Source: Hydractinia symbiolongicarpus
Lineage: Eukaryota; Cnidaria; Hydrozoa; Anthoathecata; Hydractiniidae
DNA length: 64,000 nucleotides
Assembly (NCBI RefSeq): GCF_029227915.1
Contig: NC_079879.1
Coordinates: forward strand, 29,518,501-29,582,500
Direction: 5' to 3'
The notes below the pieces were generated by a model, which ran no database searches, was not told the origin of the DNA, and worked only from the letters and a program-made list of their open reading frames with translations. This document shows, piece after piece, positions 38,831-52,244 of this stretch. Position 1 is the stretch's first letter. Each line of letters starts with the position of its first letter. The translations under genes and the position numbers were made by a program.

Positions 38831-41260
38831 CCAGGGAGTAAACTCATTTCCCGAACGATTTTTTAAATTATTTTTTCAGCACTAAAACGCATGAGACTTG
38901 TAGTTTTTAAAAATGTTTTCATTTTTAATGAGACGCTGAATAAAAAAAGTTTAATCGCCGGCAAACGAAAACCCGCGATTTCCCGTAAATCCCGGGCTTG
39001 GCTCGTATAGTCAAAAGTATACAAAGAAAGTACCCAGGGAGTAAACTCATTTCCCGAACGATTTTTTAAATTATTTTTTCACCACTAAAACGCATGGACT
39101 TGTAGTTTTCAAAAATGTTTTTATTTTTGATTAGACGCTGAATAAAAGAAGTTTAATCGCCGGCAAACGAAAACCTGCGATTTCCCGTAAATCCCGGACT
39201 CGGCCCTTATAGTCAAAAGTATACAAAGAAAGTACCCAGGCAGTAAACTCTTTTCCAAAACGATTTTTTAAATTATTTTTTCACCACTAAAACGCATGAG
39301 ACTTGAATTTTTTAGAAATGTTTTCATTTTTGATGAGACGCTGTATAAAAGAAGTTTAATCACCGGCAAACGAAAACCCGCGATTTCCCGTAAATCCTGC
39401 CTTGGCCCGTATAGTCAAAAGTATACAAAGAATGTACCCAGGGAGTAAACTCATTTCCCGAACGATTTTTTAAATTATTTTTTCACCACTAAAACGTATG
39501 GACTTGTAGTTTTCAAAAATGTTTTTATTTTTGATGAGACGCTGAATAAAAGAAGTTTAATCGCCGGCAAACGAAAACCTGCGATTTCCCGTAAATCCCG
39601 GACTCGGCCCTTATAGTCAAAAGTATACAAAGAAAGTACCCAGGGAGTAAACTCATTTCCAGAACGATTTTTTAAATTATTTTTTCACCACTAAAACGCA
39701 TGAGACTTGAATTTTTTAGAAATGTTTTCATTTTTGATGAGACGCTTAATGAAAGTGGTTTAATCGCCGGCAAACTAAAATCCGCGATTTCTCGTAAAAC
39801 CTGGACTCTGCCCGTATAGTCAAAAGTATACAAAGAAAGTACCCAGGGAGTAAACTCATTTCCCGAAGGATTTTTTAAATTATTTTTTAACCACTAAAAC
39901 GCATGAGACTTGTAGTTTTTAAAAATGTTTTCATTTTTGATGAGACGCTGAATAAAAGAAGTTTAATCGCCGGCAAACAAAAATCCGCGATTTCCCGTAA
40001 ATCCCGGACTCGGCCCGTATAGTCAAAAGTATACAAAGAAAGTACCCAGGGAGTAAACTCATTTCCCGAACGATTTTTTAAATTATTTTTTCAGCACTAA
40101 AACGCATGAGACTTGTAGTTTTTAAAAATGTTTTCATTTTTAATGAGACGCTGAATAAAAAAAGTTTAATCGCCGGCAAACGAAAACCCGCGATTTCCCG
40201 TAAATCCCGGGCTTGGCTCGTATAGTCAAAAGTATACAAAGAAAGTACCCAGGGAGTAAACTCATTTCCCGAACGATTTTTTAAATTATTTTTTCACCAC
40301 TAAAACGCATGGACTTGTAGTTTTCAAAAATGTTTTTATTTTTGATTAGACGCTGAATAAAAGAAGTTTAATCGCCGGCAAACGAAAACATGCGATTTCC
40401 TGTAAATCCCGGACTCGGCCCTTATAGTCAAAAGTATACAAAGAAAGTACCCAGGCAGTAAACTCTTTTCCAGAACGATTTTTTAAATTATTTTTTCACC
40501 ACTAAAACGCATGAGACTTGAATTTTTTAGAAATGTTTTCATTTTTGATGAGACGCTGTATAAAAGAAGTTTAATCACCGGCAAACGAAAACCCGCGATT
40601 TCCCGTAAATCCTGCCTTGGCCCGTATAGTCAAAAGTATACAAAGAATGTACCCAGGGAGTAAACTCATTTCCCGAACGATTTTTTAAATTATTTTTTCA
40701 CCACTAAAACGTATGGACTTGTAGTTTTCAAAAATGTTTTTATTTTTGATGAGACGCTGAATAAAAGAAGTTTAATCGCCGGCAAACGAAAACCTGCGAT
40801 TTCCCGTAAATCCCGGACTCGGCCCTTATAGTCAAAAGTATACAAAGAAAGTACCCAGGGAGTAAACTCATTTCCAGAACGATTTTTTAAATTATTTTTT
40901 CACCACTAAAACGCATGAGACTTGAATTTTTTAGAAATGTTTTCATTTTTGATGAGACGCTTAATGAAAGTGGTTTAATCGCCGGCAAACTAAAATCCGC
41001 GATTTCTCGTAAAACCTGGACTCTGCCCGTATAGTCAAAAGTATACAAAGAAAGTACCCAGGGAGTAAACTCATTTCCCGAAGGATTTTTTAAATTATTT
41101 TTTAACCACTAAAACGCATGAGACTTGTAGTTTTTAAAAATGTTTTCATTTTTGATGAGACGCTGAATAAAAGAAGTTTAATCACCGGCAAACGAAAACC
41201 CGCGATTTCCCGTAAATCCCGCCTTGGCCCGTATAGTCAAAAGTATACAAAGAATGTACC
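38830..41260 (+). repeat. 6-monomer HOR, 1215-bp period, two copies
   Basis: CAGCACTAAA at 38877 and 40092 are 1215 bp apart, as are the AGGCAGTAAAC, CTGTATAAAAG, ACGTATGGAC and CTCGTAAAACC variants. Copies are about 38830-40044 and 40045-41260. Copy 1 ends with a hybrid CCGAAGG monomer that switches to the CAAAAATCC type, where copy 2 keeps ATCACC and GCCTTGG. The hybrid shows that the unit was created by unequal exchange inside a monomer. Confidence 0.8.
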
Positions 41261-41419
41261 CAGGGAGTAAACTCATTTCCCGAACGATTTTTTAAATTAT
41301 TTTTTCACCACTAAAACGCATGAACTTGTAGTTTTCAAAAATGTTTTTATTTTTGATGAGACGCTGAATAAAAGAAGTTTAATCGCCGGCAAACGAAAAC
41401 CTGCGATTTCCCGTAAATC

Positions 41420-44400
41420 CCAGACTCGGCCCGTATAGTCAAAAGTATACAAAAAAAATACCCAGGGAGTAAACTCATTTCCAGAACGATTTTTTAAATT
41501 ATTTTTTCACCACTAAAACGCATGAGACTTGAAGTTTTCAAAAATGTTTTCATTTTTGATGAGACGCTGAATATAAGAAGTTTAATCGCCGGCAAACAAA
41601 AACCCGCGATTTCCCGTAAATCCCGGACTCGGCCCGTATAGTCAAAAGTATATAAGGAAAGTACCCAGTGAGTAAACTTATTTCCCGAACGAATTTTTAA
41701 ATTATTTTTTCACCACTAAAACGCATGAGACTTGTAGTTTTTAAAATTGTTTTCATTTTTGATGAGACGCTGAATAAATGAAGTTTAATCGCCGGCAATC
41801 AAAAATCTGCGATTTCCCGTAAATCCCGGACTCGGCCCGTATAGTCCAAAGTATACAAAGAAAGTACCCAGGTAGTAAACTCATTTCCCGAACGATTTTT
41901 TAAATTATTTTTTCACCACTAAAACGCATGAGACTTGTAGTTTTTAAAAATGTTTTCATTTTTGATGAGACATTTAATGAAAGAGGTTTAATCGCCGGCA
42001 AACGAAATCCCGCGATTTCCCGTAAATCCCGGGCTTGGCCCGTATAGTCGAATGTATACAAAGAAAGTACCCAGGGAGTAAACTCATTTCCCGAACGATT
42101 TTTTAATTTTTTTTTTACCACTAAAACGCATGAGACTTGTAGTTTTCAAAAATGTTTTCATTTTTGATGAGAATCTTGATGAAAGAAGTTTAATCGCCGG
42201 CAAACGAAAACCCGCGATTTCCCGTAAATCCCGGGCTTGGCCCGTATAGTCGAATGTATACAAAGAAAGTACCCTGTGAGTAAACTCATTTCCCGAACGA
42301 TTTTTTAAATTATTTTTTCACCACTAAAACGGATGAGACTTGTAGTTTTCAAAAATGTTTTCATTTTTGATGAGACGCTGAATAAAAGAAGTTTAATCGC
42401 CGGCAAACAAAAATCCGCGATTTCCCGTAAATCCCGGACTCGGCCCGTATAGTCAAAATTATACAAAGAAAGTACCCAGGGAGTAAACTCATTTCCCGAA
42501 CGATTTTTTAAATTATTTTTTCACCACTAAAACGCATGAGACTTGTAGTTTTCAAAAATGTTTTCATTTTTGATGAGACGCTTAATGAAAGAGGTTTAAT
42601 CGCCGGCAAACGAAAACCCGCGATTTCCCGTAAATCTCAGGCTTATCCCGTATAGTCGAATGTATACAATGAAAGTACCCTGTGAGTAAACTCATGTCCA
42701 GAAAGATTTTTTAAATTATTTTTTCACCACTAAAACGCATGGACTTGTAGTTTTCAAAAATGTTTTTATTTTTGATGAGACGCTGAATAAAAGAAGTTTA
42801 ATCGCCGGCAAACGAAAACCTGCGATTTCCCGTAAATCCCCGACTCGGCCCGTATAGTCAAAAGTATACAAAGAAAGTACCCAGGGAGTAAACTCATTTC
42901 CAGAACGATTTTTTAAATTATTTTTTCACCACTAAAACGCATGAGACTTGAAGTTTTCAAAAATGTTTTCATTTTTGATGAGACGCTGAATATAAGAAGT
43001 TTAATCGCCGGCAAAGAAAAACCCGCGATTTCCCGTAAATCCCGGACTCGGCCCGTATAGTCAAAAGTATATAAGGAAAGTACCCAGTGAGTAAACTTAT
43101 TTCCCGAACGAATTTTTAAATTATTTTTTCACCACTAAAACGCATGAGACTTGTAGTTTTTAAAAATGTTTTCATTTTTGATGAGAAGCTTGATGAAAGA
43201 AGTTTAATCGCCGGCAAACGAAAACCCGCGATTTCCCGTAAATCCCGGGCTTGGCCCGTATAGTCGAATGTATACAAAGAAAGTACCCTGTGAGTAAACT
43301 CATTTCCCGAACGATTTTTTAAATTATTTTTTCACCACTAAAACGGATGAGACTTGTAGTTTTTAAAAATGTTTTCATTTTTGATGAGACGCTGAATAAA
43401 AGAAGTTTAATCGCCGGCAAACAAAAATCCGCGATTTCCCGTAAATCCCGGACTCGGCCCGTATAGTCAAAATTATACAAAGAAAGTACCCAGGGAGTAA
43501 ACTCATTTCCCGAACGATTTTTTAAATTATTTTTTCACCACTAAAACGCATGAGACTTGTAGTTTTCAAAAATGTTTTCATTTTTGATGAGACGCTTAAT
43601 GAAAGAGGTTTAATCGCCGGCAAACGAAAACCCGCGATTTCCCGTAAATCTCAGGCTTATCCCGTATAGTCGAATGTATACAATGAAAGTACCCTGTGAG
43701 TAAACTCATTTCCAGAAAGATTTTTTAAATTATTTTTTCACCACTAAAACGCATAAGACTTGTAGTTTTTAAAAATGTTTTCATTTTTGATGAGACGCTG
43801 AATAAAAGAAGTTTAATCACCGGAAAACGAAAACCCGCGATTTCCCGTAAATCCCGCCTTGGCCCGTATAGTCAAAAGTATACAAAGAATGTACCCAGGG
43901 AGTAAACTCATTTCCCGAACGATTTTTTAAATTATTTTTTCACCACTAAAACGCATGGACTTGTAGTTTTCAAAAATGTTTTTATTTTTAATGAGACGCT
44001 GAATAATAGAAGTTTAATCGCCGGCAAACGAAAACCTGCGATTTCCCGTAAATCCCGGACTCGGCCCGTATAGTCAAAAGTATACAAAGAAAGTACCCAG
44101 GGAGTAAACTCATTTCCAGAACGATTTTTTAAATTATTTTTTCACCACTAAAACGCATGAGACTTGAAGTTTTCAAAAATGTTTTCATTTTTGATGAGAC
44201 GCTGAATATAAGAAGTTTAATCGCCGGCAAACAAAAACCTGCGATTTCCCGTAAATCCCGGACTCGGCCCGTATAGTCAAAAGTATATAAGGAAAGTACC
44301 CAGTGAGTAAACTTATTTCCCGAACGAATTTTTAAATTATTTTTTCACCACTAAAACGCATGAGACTTGTAGTTTTTAAAATTGTTTTCATTTTTGATGA

Positions 44401-47400
44401 GACGCTGAATAAATGAAGTTTAATCGCCGGCAATCAAAAACCTGCGATTTCCCGTAAATCCCGGACTCGGCCCGTATAGTCAAAAGTATACAAAGAAAGT
44501 ACCCAGGGAGTAAACTCATTTCCAGAACGATTTTTTAAATTATTTTTTCACCACTAAAACGCATGAGACTTGAAGTTTTCAAAAATGTTTTCATTTTTGA
44601 TGAGACGCTGAATATAAGAAGTTTAATCGCCGGCAAACAAAAACCCGCGATTTCCCGTAAATCCCGGACTCGGCCCGTATAGTCAAAAGTATATAAGGAA
44701 AGTACCCAGTGAGTAAACTTATTTCCCGAACGAATTTTTAAATTATTTTTTCACCACTAAAACGCATGAGACTTGTAGTTTTTAAAATTGTTTTCATTTT
44801 TGATGAGACGCTGAATAAATGAAGTTTAATCGCCGGCAATCAAAAATCTGCGATTTCCCGTAAATCCCGGACTCGGCCCGTATAGTCCAAAGTATACAAA
44901 GAAAGTACCCAGGTAGTAAACTCATTTCCCGAACGATTTTTTAAATTATTTTTTCACCACTAAAACGCATGAGACTTGTAGTTTTTAAAAATGTTTTCAT
45001 TTTTGATGAGACATTTAATGAAAGAGGTTTAATCGCCGGCAAACGAAATCCCGCGATTTCCCGTAAATCCCGGGCTTGGCCCGTATAGTCGAATGTATAC
45101 AAAGAAAGTACCCAGGGAGTAAACTCATTTCCCGAACGATTTTTTAATTTTTTTTTTACCACTAAAACGCATGAGACTTGTAGTTTTCAAAAATGTTTTC
45201 ATTTTTGATGAGAATCTTGATGAAAGAAGTTTAATCGCCGGCAAACGAAAACCCGCGATTTCCCGTAAATCCCGGGCTTGGCCCGTATAGTCGAATGTAT
45301 ACAAAGAAAGTACCCTGTGAGTAAACTCATTTCCCGAACGATTTTTTAAATTATTTTTTCACCACTAAAACGGATGAGACTTGTAGTTTTCAAAAATGTT
45401 TTCATTTTTGATGAGACGCTGAATAAAAGAAGTTTAATCGCCGGCAAACAAAAATCCGCGATTTCCCGTAAATCCCGGACTCGGCCCGTATAGTCAAAAT
45501 TATACAAAGAAAGTACCCAGGGAGTAAACTCATTTCCCGAACGATTTTTTAAATTATTTTTTCACCACTAAAACGCATGAGACTTGTAGTTTTCAAAAAT
45601 GTTTTCATTTTTGATGAGACGCTTAATGAAAGAGGTTTAATCGCCGGCAAACGAAAACCCGCGATTTCCCGTAAATCTCAGGCTTATCCCGTATAGTCGA
45701 ATGTATACAATGAAAGTACCCTGTGAGTAAACTCATGTCCAGAAAGATTTTTTAAATTATTTTTTCACCACTAAAACGCATGGACTTGTAGTTTTCAAAA
45801 ATGTTTTTATTTTTGATGAGACGCTGAATAAAAGAAGTTTAATCGCCGGCAAACGAAAACCTGCGATTTCCCGTAAATCCCCGACTCGGCCCGTATAGTC
45901 AAAAGTATACAAAGAAAGTACCCAGGGAGTAAACTCATTTCCAGAACGATTTTTTAAATTATTTTTTCACCACTAAAACGCATGAGACTTGAAGTTTTCA
46001 AAAATGTTTTCATTTTTGATGAGACGCTGAATATAAGAAGTTTAATCGCCGGCAAAGAAAAACCCGCGATTTCCCGTAAATCCCGGACTCGGCCCGTATA
46101 GTCAAAAGTATATAAGGAAAGTACCCAGTGAGTAAACTTATTTCCCGAACGAATTTTTAAATTATTTTTTCACCACTAAAACGCATGAGACTTGTAGTTT
46201 TTAAAAATGTTTTCATTTTTGATGAGAAGCTTGATGAAAGAAGTTTAATCGCCGGCAAACGAAAACCCGCGATTTCCCGTAAATCCCGGGCTTGGCCCGT
46301 ATAGTCGAATGTATACAAAGAAAGTACCCTGTGAGTAAACTCATTTCCCGAACGATTTTTTAAATTATTTTTTCACCACTAAAACGGATGAGACTTGTAG
46401 TTTTTAAAAATGTTTTCATTTTTGATGAGACGCTGAATAAAAGAAGTTTAATCGCCGGCAAACAAAAATCCGCGATTTCCCGTAAATCCCGGACTCGGCC
46501 CGTATAGTCAAAATTATACAAAGAAAGTACCCAGGGAGTAAACTCATTTCCCGAACGATTTTTTAAATTATTTTTTCACCACTAAAACGCATGAGACTTG
46601 TAGTTTTCAAAAATGTTTTCATTTTTGATGAGACGCTTAATGAAAGAGGTTTAATCGCCGGCAAACGAAAACCCGCGATTTCCCGTAAATCTCAGGCTTA
46701 TCCCGTATAGTCGAATGTATACAATGAAAGTACCCTGTGAGTAAACTCATTTCCAGAAAGATTTTTTAAATTATTTTTTCACCACTAAAACGCATAAGAC
46801 TTGTAGTTTTTAAAAATGTTTTCATTTTTGATGAGAAGCTGAATAAAAGAAGTTTAATCACCGGAAAACGAAAACCCGCGATTTCCCGTAAATCCCGCCT
46901 TGGCCCGTATAGTCAAAAGTATACAAAGAATGTACCCAGGGAGTAAACTCATTTCCCGAACGATTTTTTAAATTATTTTTTCACCACTAAAACGCATGGA
47001 CTTGTAGTTTTCAAAAATGTTTTTATTTTTAATGAGACGCTGAATAATAGAAGTTTAATCGCCGGCAAACGAAAACCTGCGATTTCCCGTAAATCCCGGA
47101 CTCGGCCCGTATAGTCAAAAGTATACAAAGAAAGTACCCAGGGAGTAAACTCATTTCCAGAACGATTTTTTAAATTATTTTTTCACCACTAAAACGCATG
47201 AGACTTGAAGTTTTCAAAAATGTTTTCATTTTTGATGAGACGCTGAATATAAGAAGTTTAATCGCCGGCAAACAAAAACCTGCGATTTCCCGTAAATCCC
47301 GGACTCGGCCCGTATAGTCAAAAGTATATAAGGAAAGTACCCAGTGAGTAAACTTATTTCCCGAACGAATTTTTAAATTATTTTTTCACCACTAAAACGC

Positions 47401-47510
47401 ATGAGACTTGTAGTTTTTAAAATTGTTTTCATTTTTGATGAGACGCTGAATAAATGAAGTTTAATCGCCGGCAATCAAAAACCTGCGATTTCCCGTAAAT
47501 CCCGGACTCG
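41420..47510 (+). repeat. 13/15-monomer HOR, 3041-bp offset, two copies
   Basis: Copies are about 41420-44460 and 44461-47510: the CCAGAACG monomer with TTGAAG at 41521 aligns with 44562, and CCGACTCGG at 42841 with 45882. The marker ACCCAGGTAG falls near 41870, 44911 and 47549, so the first interval is 15 monomers and the second 13. The difference is a dimer duplication at about 44084-44890. This is the C domain; it resembles the 2024-bp HOR of the left block but with other neighbours. Confidence 0.82.
44084..44890 (+). repeat. Dimer tandem duplication (406 bp x 2)
   Basis: The pair of monomers with CCAGAACG/GAATATAAG followed by TATAAGG/AATAAATGAAG occurs twice in succession; CCAGAACG starts at 44116 and 44522, 406 bp apart. 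In the next HOR copy (about 47130-47520) the pair occurs once. The two copies differ at AACCTGCG versus AACCCGCG and at AAAAACC versus AAAAATC. Confidence 0.82.
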
Positions 47511-49200
47511 GCCCGTATAGTCCAAAGTATACAAAGAAAGTACCCAGGTAGTAAACTCATTTCCCGAACGATTTTTTAAATTATTTTTTCACCACTAAAA
47601 CGCATGAGACTTGTAGTTTTTAAAAATTTTTCATTTTTGATGAGACATTTAATGAAAGAGGTTTAATCGCCGGCAAACGAAATCCCGCGATTTCCCGTAA
47701 ATCCCGGGCTTGGCCCGTATAGTCGAATGTATACAAAGAAAGTACCCAGGGAGTAAACTCATTTCCCAAACGATTTTTTAATTTTTTTTTTCACCACTAA
47801 AACGCATGGACTTGTAGTTTTCAAAAATGTTTTCATTTTTGATGAGACGCTGAATAAAAGAAGTTTAATCGCCGGCAAACGAAAACTTGCGATTTCCCGT
47901 AAATCCCGGGCTTGGCCCGTATAGTCGAATGTATACAATGAAAGTACCCTGTGAGTAAACTCATTTCCAGAAAGATTTTTAAAATTATTTTTTCACACTA
48001 AAACGCATAAGACTTGTAGTTTTTAAAAATGTTTTCATTTTTAATGAGACGCTGAATAAAAAAAGTTTAATCGCTGGCAAACGAAAACCCGCGATTTCCC
48101 GTAAATCCCGGACGCGGCCCGTATAGTCGAATGTATACAATAAAAGTACCCTGTGAGTAAACTCATTTCCAGAAAGATTTTTTAAATCATTTTTTCACCA
48201 CTAAAACGCATAAGACTTGTAGTTTTTAAAAATGTTTTCATTTTTAATGAGACGCTGAATAAAAAAAGTTTAATCGCCGGCAAACGAAAACCCGCAATTT
48301 CCCGTAAATCCCGGGCTTGGCTCGTATAGTCAAAAGTATACAAAGAAAGTACCCAGGGAGTAAACTCATTTCCTGAACGATTTTTTAAATTATTTTTTCA
48401 CCACTAAAACGCATGGACTTGTAGTTTTCAAAAATGTTTTTATTTTTGATGAGACGATGAATAAAAGAAGTTTAATCACCGGCAAACGAAAACCCGCGAT
48501 TTCCCGTAAATCCCGATTTGGCCCGTATAGTCAAAAGTATACAAAGAATGTACCCAGGGAGTAAACTCATTTCCCGAACGATTTTTTAAATTATTTTTTC
48601 ACCACTAAAACGCATGGACTTGTAGTTTTCAAAAATGTTTTTATTTTTGATGAGACGCTGAATAAAAGAAGTTTAATCGCCGGCAAACGAAAACCTGCGA
48701 TTTCCCGTAAATCCCGGGCTTGGCCCGTATAGTCGAATGTATACAATGAAAGTACCCTGTGAGTAAACTCATTTCCAGAAAGATTTTTAAAATTATTTTT
48801 TCACACTAAAACGCATAAGACTTGTAGTTTTTAAAAATGTTTTCATTTTTAATGAGACGCTGAATAAAAAAAGTTTAATCGCCGGCAAACGAAAACCCGC
48901 GATTTCCCGTAAATACCGGGCTTGGCTCGTATAGTCAAAAGTATACAAAGAAAGTACCCAGGGAGTAAACTCATTTCCTGAACGATTTTTTAAATTATTT
49001 TTTCACCACTAAAACGCATGGACTTGTAGTTTTCAAAAATGTTTTTATTTTTGATGAGACGATGAATAAAAGAAGTTTAATCACCGGCAAACGAAAACCC
49101 GCGATTTCCCGTAAATCCCGATTCAAAAATGTTTTTATTTTTGATGAGACGCTGAATAAAAGAAGTTTAATCGCCGGCAAACGAAAACCTGCGATTTCCC
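47510..49200 (+). repeat. C-to-D transition, about eight monomers
   Basis: The segment begins with the ACCCAGGTAG-CATTTAATG monomer, which here has a 1-bp deletion in the dyad loop region (AAAAATTTTTCATTT, about 47630). It passes through monomers with TCACACTAAAAC, CGCTGGCAAAC and GACGCGGCCC (about 48073-48120), then GACGATGAAT and CCCGATTTGG types. It contains the first 90-bp truncated monomer (see separate entry). Up to 48120 it is duplicated at about 54247-56486. Confidence 0.75.
49033..49122 (+). repeat. Truncated 90-bp monomer, copy 1
   Basis: The interval between successive CAAAAATG landmarks is 90 bp instead of about 201. The sequence CCCGATT runs directly into CAAAAATG, joining consensus position about 168 of one monomer to about 80 of the next and removing about 111 bp. 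TT is shared by both sides (2-bp microhomology). An intact version of the same monomer survives at 56996-57196. Confidence 0.88.
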
Positions 49201-49928
49201 GTAAATCCCGGCTTGGCCCGTATAGTCAAAAGTATACAAAGAAAGTACCCAGGGAGTAAACTCATTTCCTGAACGATTTTTTAAATTATTTTTTCACCAC
49301 TAAAACGCATGGACTTGTAGTTTTCAAAAATGTTTTTATTTTTGATGAGACGATGAATAAAAGAAGTTTAATCACCGGCAAACGAAAACCCGCGATTTCC
49401 CGTAAATCCCGATTTGGCCCGTATAGTCAAAAGTATACAAAGAATGTACCCAGGGAGTAAACTCATTTCCCAAACGATTTTTTAAATTATTTTTTCACCA
49501 CTAAAACGCATGGACTTGTAGTTTTCAAAAATGTTTTTATTTTTGATGAGACGCTGAATAAAAGAAGTTTAATCGCCGGCAAACGAAAACCTGCAATTTC
49601 CCGTAAATCCAGGGCTTGGCCCGTATAGTCGAATGTATACAATGAAAGTACCCTGTGAGTAAACTCATTTCCAGAAAGATTTTTAAAATTATTTTTTCAC
49701 ACTAAAACGCATAAGACTTGTAGTTTTTAAAAATGTTTTCATTTTTAATGAGACGCTGAATAAAAAAAGTTTAATCGCCGGCAAACGAAAACCCGCGATT
49801 TCCCGTAAATCCCGGGCTTGGCTCGTATAGTCAAAAGTATACAAAGAAAGTACCCAGGGAGTAAACTCATTTCCTGAACGATTTTTTAAATTATTTTTTC
49901 ACCACTAAAACGCATGGACTTGTAGTTT

Positions 49929-50018
49929 TCAAAAATGTTTTTATTTTTGATGAGACGATGAATAAAAGAAGTTTAATCACCGGCAAACGAAAACCCGCGA
50001 TTTCCCGTAAATCCCGAT
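49929..50018 (+). repeat. Truncated 90-bp monomer, copy 2
   Basis: The CCCGATTCAAAAATG junction and 90-bp length are the same as at 49033, 896 bp downstream (four full monomers plus the truncated one). The following monomer has GATGAAACG rather than GATGAGACG. The identical breakpoint shows spread by duplication rather than independent deletion. Confidence 0.87.
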
Positions 50019-52244
50019 TCAAAAATGTTTTTATTTTTGATGAAACGCTGAATAAAAGAAGTTTAATCGCCGGCAAACGAAAACCTGCGATTTCCCGTAA
50101 ATCCCGGACTCAGCCCGTATAGTCAAAAGTATACAAAGAAAGTACCCAGGGAGTAAACTCATTTCCAGAACGATTTTTTAAATTATTTTTTCACCACTAA
50201 AACGCATAAGACTTGTAGTTTTTAAAAATGTTTTCATTTTTGATGAGACGCTGAATAAAAGAAGTTTAATCGCCGGCAAACGAAAACCCGCGATTTCCCG
50301 TAAATCCCGGCTTGGCCCGTATAGTCAAAAGTATACAAAGAAAGTACCCAGGGAGTAAACTCATTTCCCGAACGATTTTTTAAATTATTTTTTCACCACT
50401 AAAACGCATGAGACTTGTAGTTTATAAAAATGTTTTCATTTTTAATGAGACGCTGAATAGAAGAAGTTTAATCGCCGGCAAACGAAAACCTGCGATTTCC
50501 TGTAAATCCTGGACTCGGCCCGTATAGTCAAAAGTATACAAATAAAGTACCCAGGGAGTAAACTCATTTCCCAAACGATTTTTTAAATTATTATTTCACC
50601 ACTAAAGCCCATAAGACTTGTAGTTTTTAAAAATGTTTTCATTTTTCATAAGACGCTGAATAAAAGATGTTTAATCGCCGGCAAACGAAAGCCCGCGATT
50701 TCCCGTAAATCCCGGACTCGGCCCGTATAGTCAAAAGTATACATGGAAAGTACCCAGTGAGTAAACTCATTTCCCGAACGAATTTTTAAATTATTTTTTC
50801 ACCACTAAAACGCATGAGACTTGTAGTTTTCAAAAATGTTTTCATTTTTGATGAGACGCTGAATAAAAGAAGTTTAATCGCCGGCAAACGAAAACCTGCG
50901 ATTTCCTGTAAATCCTGGACTCGGCCCGTATAGTCAAAAGTATACAAATAATGTACCCAGGGAGTAAACTCATTTCCCAAACGATTTTTTAAATTATTAT
51001 TTCACCACTAAAGCCCATGAGACTTGTAGTTTTTAAAAATGTTTTCATTTTTGATGAGACGCTGAATAAAAGATGTTTAATCGCCGGCAAACGAAAACCC
51101 GCGATTTCCCGTAAATCTCGGACTCGGCCCGTATAGTCAAAAGTATACATGGAAAGTACCCAGTGAGTAAACTCATTTCCCGAACGAATTTTTAAATTAT
51201 TTTTTCACCACTAAAACGCATGAGACTTGTAGTTTTCAAAAATGTTTTCATTTTTGATGAGACGCTGAATAAAAGAAGTTTAATCGCCGGCAAACGAAAA
51301 CCTGCGATTTCCCGTAAATCCCGGACTCGGCCTGTATAGTCAAAAGTATACAAAGAAAGTACCCAGGGAGTAAACTCATTTCTCAAACGATTTTTTAAAT
51401 AACTATTTCACCACTAAAGCCCATGAGACTTGTAGTTTTTAAAAATGTTTTCATTTTTGATGAGACGCTGAATAAAAGAAGTTTAATCGCCGGCAAACGA
51501 AAACCCGCGATTTCCCGTAAATCCCGGCTTGGCCCGTATAGTCAAAAGTATACAAAGAAAGTACCCAGGGAGTAAACTCATTTCCTGAACGATTTTTTAA
51601 ATTATTTTTTCACCACTAAAACGCATGGACTTGTAGTTTTCAAAAATGTTTTTATTTTTGATGAGACGATGAATAAAAGAAGTTTAATCACCGGCAAACG
51701 AAAACCCGCGATTTCCCGTAAATCCCGATTTGGCCCGTATAGTCAAAAGTATACAAAGAATGTACCCAGGGAGTAAACTCATTTCCCGAACGATTTTTTA
51801 AATTATTTTTTCACCACTAAAACGCATGGACTTGTAGTTTTCAAAAATGTTTTTATTTTTGATGAGACGCTGAATAAAAGAAGTTTAATCGCCGGCAAAC
51901 GAAAACCTGCGATTTCCCGTAAATCCCGGGCTTGGCCCGTATAGTCGAATGTATACAATGAAAGTACCCTGTGAGTAAACTCATTTCCAGAAAGATTTTT
52001 AAAATTATTTTTTCACACTAAAACGCATAAGACTTGTAGTTTTTAAAAATGTTTTCATTTTTAATGAGACGCTGAATAAAAAAAGTTTAATCGCCGGCAA
52101 ACGAAAACCCGCGATTTCCCGTAAATCCCGGGCTTGGCTCGTATAGTCAAAAGTATACAAAGAAAGTACCCAGGGAGTAAACTCATTTCCTGAACGATTT
52201 TTTAAATTATTTTTTCACCACTAAAACGCATGGACTTGTAGTTT

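Noticed and set aside
49062-49259. A 65-codon + strand open frame with an internal repeat
   Set aside because: It arises from the 111-bp truncation that joins two monomers in frame. It is a by-product of the deletion, not a gene.
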